A stretch of DNA of 41,315 nt from Mycobacterium kyorinense. Lineage in GTDB: Bacteria; Actinomycetota; Actinomycetes; Mycobacteriales; Mycobacteriaceae. The notes beneath the pieces are model-generated. The model was not told where the DNA came from. It ran no database searches and saw nothing but the letters and a program-made list of their open reading frames with translations. Location: assembly GCF_002101735.1 (NCBI RefSeq), contig NZ_LQPE01000160.1, forward strand, positions 1 to 41,315, given 5' to 3'. Position numbers and translations under genes: made by a program. Positions 39,284-41,315 of this stretch are shown here, one piece after another; the stretch's first letter is position 1, and every line of letters starts with the position of its first letter.

Positions 39284-41206
39284 TTGTGTCCCGACGGCGC
39301 TGCCTCGATACCCTGGACATACCCGCTCGCAGCAGCGCAGCGCTCGTCGTACCAGGAGATTCCCATCAGCAGTTTCGCCGACCAGACCTTCACCGCGCCG
39401 GCGCAGATTCGGAACTTCTGCATCATCGCCCACATCGACCACGGCAAGTCCACGCTGGCCGACCGGATGCTGCAGCTGACCGGCGTCGTCGACGAACGCT
39501 CCATGCGCGCGCAGTACCTCGACCGGATGGACATCGAACGCGAACGCGGGATCACGATCAAGGCCCAGAACGTGCGGCTGCCCTGGCGAGTGGGCGATAC
39601 CGACCATGTCCTGCACCTGATCGACACCCCCGGCCACGTCGACTTCACCTACGAGGTGTCCCGCGCGCTGGCCGCCTGCGAGGGGGCGGTGCTGCTGGTC
39701 GACGCCGCGCAGGGCATCGAGGCGCAGACGCTGGCCAACCTCTATCTGGCGCTGGACCGCGACCTGGTGATCATCCCGGTGCTCAACAAGATCGACCTGC
39801 CCGCCGCCGACCCCGACCGCTACGCCGGCGAGGTCGCCCACATCATCGGCTGCGAACCCAGCGACGTCTTGAGGGTCTCCGGCAAGACCGGCGAAGGCGT
39901 GCCCGAACTGCTCGACGCCGTCGTCAAGCAGGTTCCCCCGCCCCAGGGTGACGCCGAAGCCCCAACGCGGGCAATGATTTTCGACTCCGTCTACGACATC
40001 TACCGCGGCGTGGTGACCTACGTGCGGGTGGTCGACGGCAAGATCACCCCGCGCGAGCGCATCGCGATGATGTCGACCGGCGCCACCCACGAACTGCTCG
40101 AAGTCGGCATCGTCTCGCCCGAGCCCAAGGCTTCAGACGGCCTGGGCGTGGGGGAGGTCGGCTACCTGATCACCGGCGTCAAGGACGTGCGGCAGTCCAA
40201 GGTCGGCGACACGGTGACGACGGCCCGCCACGGCGCCACCGAGCCGTTGACCGGCTACCGCGAGCCCAAGCCGATGGTGTACTCCGGCCTGTATCCCGTC
40301 GACGGGTCGGACTACCCGGATCTGCGTGACGCGCTGGACAAGTTGCAGCTCAACGACGCCGCGCTCACCTACGAGCCGGAAACCTCGGTGGCGCTGGGCT
40401 TCGGATTCCGTTGCGGCTTTTTGGGTTTGCTGCACATGGAGATCACCCGCGAGCGCCTCGAACGCGAATTCGACCTCGACCTGATCTCGACCTCGCCCAA
40501 CGTGGTGTACCGGGTGGTCAAAGAGGACGGGACCGAGACGATCGTCACCAATCCGTCGGACTGGCCGGAGGGCAAGATCCGCACCGTGTACGAGCCCGTC
40601 GTCAAGACCACGATCATCGCGCCCAGCGAATTCATCGGCACCATCATGGAACTGTGCCAATCCCGGCGCGGCGAGCTGGGCGGCATGGACTACCTGTCAC
40701 CGGAACGGGTCGAACTGCGCTACACCATGCCGTTGGGCGAGATCATCTTCGACTTCTTCGACTCGCTGAAGTCGCGCACCCGCGGCTACGCCAGCCTCGA
40801 CTACGAAGAAGCCGGCGAGCAGGAGGCCGCGCTGGTCAAGGTCGACATCCTGTTGCAGGGCGAGCCCGTCGACGCGTTCAGCGCGATCGTGCACCGCGAT
40901 GCCGCCGCCGCTTACGGCAACAAGATGACCACCAAACTCAAAGAACTCATTCCGCGCCAGCAGTTTGAGGTGCCGGTGCAGGCGGCGATCGGGTCGAAAA
41001 TCATTGCGCGGGAAAACATTCGGGCGATCCGCAAGGACGTGTTGTCCAAGTGCTACGGCGGTGACATCACCCGCAAGCGCAAACTGCTGGAAAAGCAGAA
41101 GGAAGGCAAGAAGCGGATGAAGACCATCGGACGGGTCGACGTGCCGCAGGAAGCTTTCGTCGCAGCACTGTCGGCCGACGCGGCGGGCGACAAGGCGAAG
41201 AAGTAG
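39284..41206 (+). CDS. lepA: Elongation factor 4 (LepA)
   Basis: Ribosome-associated translational GTPase, 640 residues from the TTG at 39284. G1 AHIDHGKST, G3 DTPGHVDF and G4 NKID are intact, and the C-terminal LepA-specific domain (GSKIIARENIRAIRKDV, CYGGDITRKRKLLEKQKEGKKRM) is complete. Family similarity begins at ISSFADQTFTAPAQIRNF. The true start is unclear: no ATG or GTG lies in frame between the TTG and the G domain, while an AGGAG at 39354-39358 stands just before ATT and ATC codons (39359, 39365). The N-terminal extension annotated for M. tuberculosis is out of frame here. Confidence 0.93.
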   Translation: MCPDGAASIPWTYPLAAAQRSSYQEIPISSFADQTFTAPAQIRNFCIIAHIDHGKSTLADRMLQLTGVVDERSMRAQYLDRMDIERERGITIKAQNVRLPWRVGDTDHVLHLIDTPGHVDFTYEVSRALAACEGAVLLVDAAQGIEAQTLANLYLALDRDLVIIPVLNKIDLPAADPDRYAGEVAHIIGCEPSDVLRVSGKTGEGVPELLDAVVKQVPPPQGDAEAPTRAMIFDSVYDIYRGVVTYVRVVDGKITPRERIAMMSTGATHELLEVGIVSPEPKASDGLGVGEVGYLITGVKDVRQSKVGDTVTTARHGATEPLTGYREPKPMVYSGLYPVDGSDYPDLRDALDKLQLNDAALTYEPETSVALGFGFRCGFLGLLHMEITRERLEREFDLDLISTSPNVVYRVVKEDGTETIVTNPSDWPEGKIRTVYEPVVKTTIIAPSEFIGTIMELCQSRRGELGGMDYLSPERVELRYTMPLGEIIFDFFDSLKSRTRGYASLDYEEAGEQEAALVKVDILLQGEPVDAFSAIVHRDAAAAYGNKMTTKLKELIPRQQFEVPVQAAIGSKIIARENIRAIRKDVLSKCYGGDITRKRKLLEKQKEGKKRMKTIGRVDVPQEAFVAALSADAAGDKAKK

Positions 41207-41222
41207 CGCCACCTTTTGGCGC
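41206..41222 (+). terminator. Possible short terminator hairpin after lepA
   Basis: GCGCCA and TGGCGC around the loop CCTTT form a 6-bp stem starting on the last base of the lepA stop. There is no T-run, and overlap with the stop codon is unusual, so the role as terminator is uncertain. The remaining 93 bases to the window end hold no feature I can support. Confidence 0.35.
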
Positions 41223-41315
41223 GAGCCCTCTGACCCTTCCGGGGGCCGCCTCGCAGGCGTGAAAATGGGGTCGGGTCGCCCGCCACGCCGGTCACTCTAT
41301 GGGACTTTGGAACCC

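Noticed and set aside
39257..40090. N-terminal extension of the Rv2405-like protein to 473 residues
   Set aside because: The added part runs antisense to the LepA G domain; the ATG at 39256 begins the conserved protein.

Overview
The window is chromosomal DNA of a non-tuberculous Mycobacterium. The evidence is uniformly GC-rich sequence, GTG-rich start codons with overlapping stop/start junctions, and a gene set found together only in mycobacteria (octT, gpgP, eis, MmpS/MmpL, PapA, FadD/FAAL, PE-PPE-domain protein, Gap-like protein). The species cannot be named from the sequence. Seen against the M. tuberculosis Rv2421c-Rv2404c neighbourhood (recalled from memory, inverted here), the backbone is nadD-rsfS-gpgP-octT-degV ... 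eis ... comEA-comEC-holA, rpsT, a CBS protein, an Rv2405-like protein and lepA.

Layout. Positions 155-3341 hold a tightly overlapping operon (nadD, rsfS, gpgP, octT, degV) joining NAD synthesis, ribosome silencing and methylglucose lipopolysaccharide priming. Positions 3338-7853 hold, on the other strand, an MmpS/MmpL4-5-type export pair and a DapB-fold NAD(P)H oxidoreductase, inserted between degV and eis. eis follows at 7879-9114.

The accessory core (about 9.1-33.4 kb) sits between eis and comEA. It has a StrR-like (ParB-fold) regulator, then the minus-strand series papA3-mmpL10-PE-fadD23-gap, and, divergent from papA3, one giant bimodular type I polyketide synthase of about 3650 residues. 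The gene set and order match the trehalose polyphleate (TPP) locus known from M. smegmatis and M. abscessus. Both acyltransferase domains carry the malonyl-type HAFH motif, and the two modules differ in reduction (KS-AT-KR-ACP, then KS-AT-DH-ER-KR-ACP). That suits an unbranched chain with a double bond every four carbons, as in phleic acids. Expected division of labour: FadD23 activates a starter as acyl-AMP, Pks elongates it, PapA3 puts acyl chains on trehalose, MmpL10 (possibly helped by Gap) moves the intermediate across the membrane, and the secreted PE-PPE-fold acyltransferase completes acylation outside. Convergent to pks is a second operon: a tiny membrane ORF, an extended SDR, two acyl-CoA dehydrogenases and a PPOX-fold protein.

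Positions 33.6-41.3 kb return to the backbone: comEA-comEC-holA, a strong bidirectional terminator, rpsT, a membrane-protein gene broken by an in-frame TAG, a two-CBS-domain protein, an Rv2405-like PemK/MazF-fold protein and lepA. I found no tRNA, rRNA, insertion sequence, integrase or CRISPR array.

Most worth a second look: the StrR-like regulator and its palindromic promoter beside the TPP locus; the single-DH, alternating-reduction PKS; the nonsense-interrupted membrane gene; the 36-residue membrane ORF; and the unresolved lepA start.
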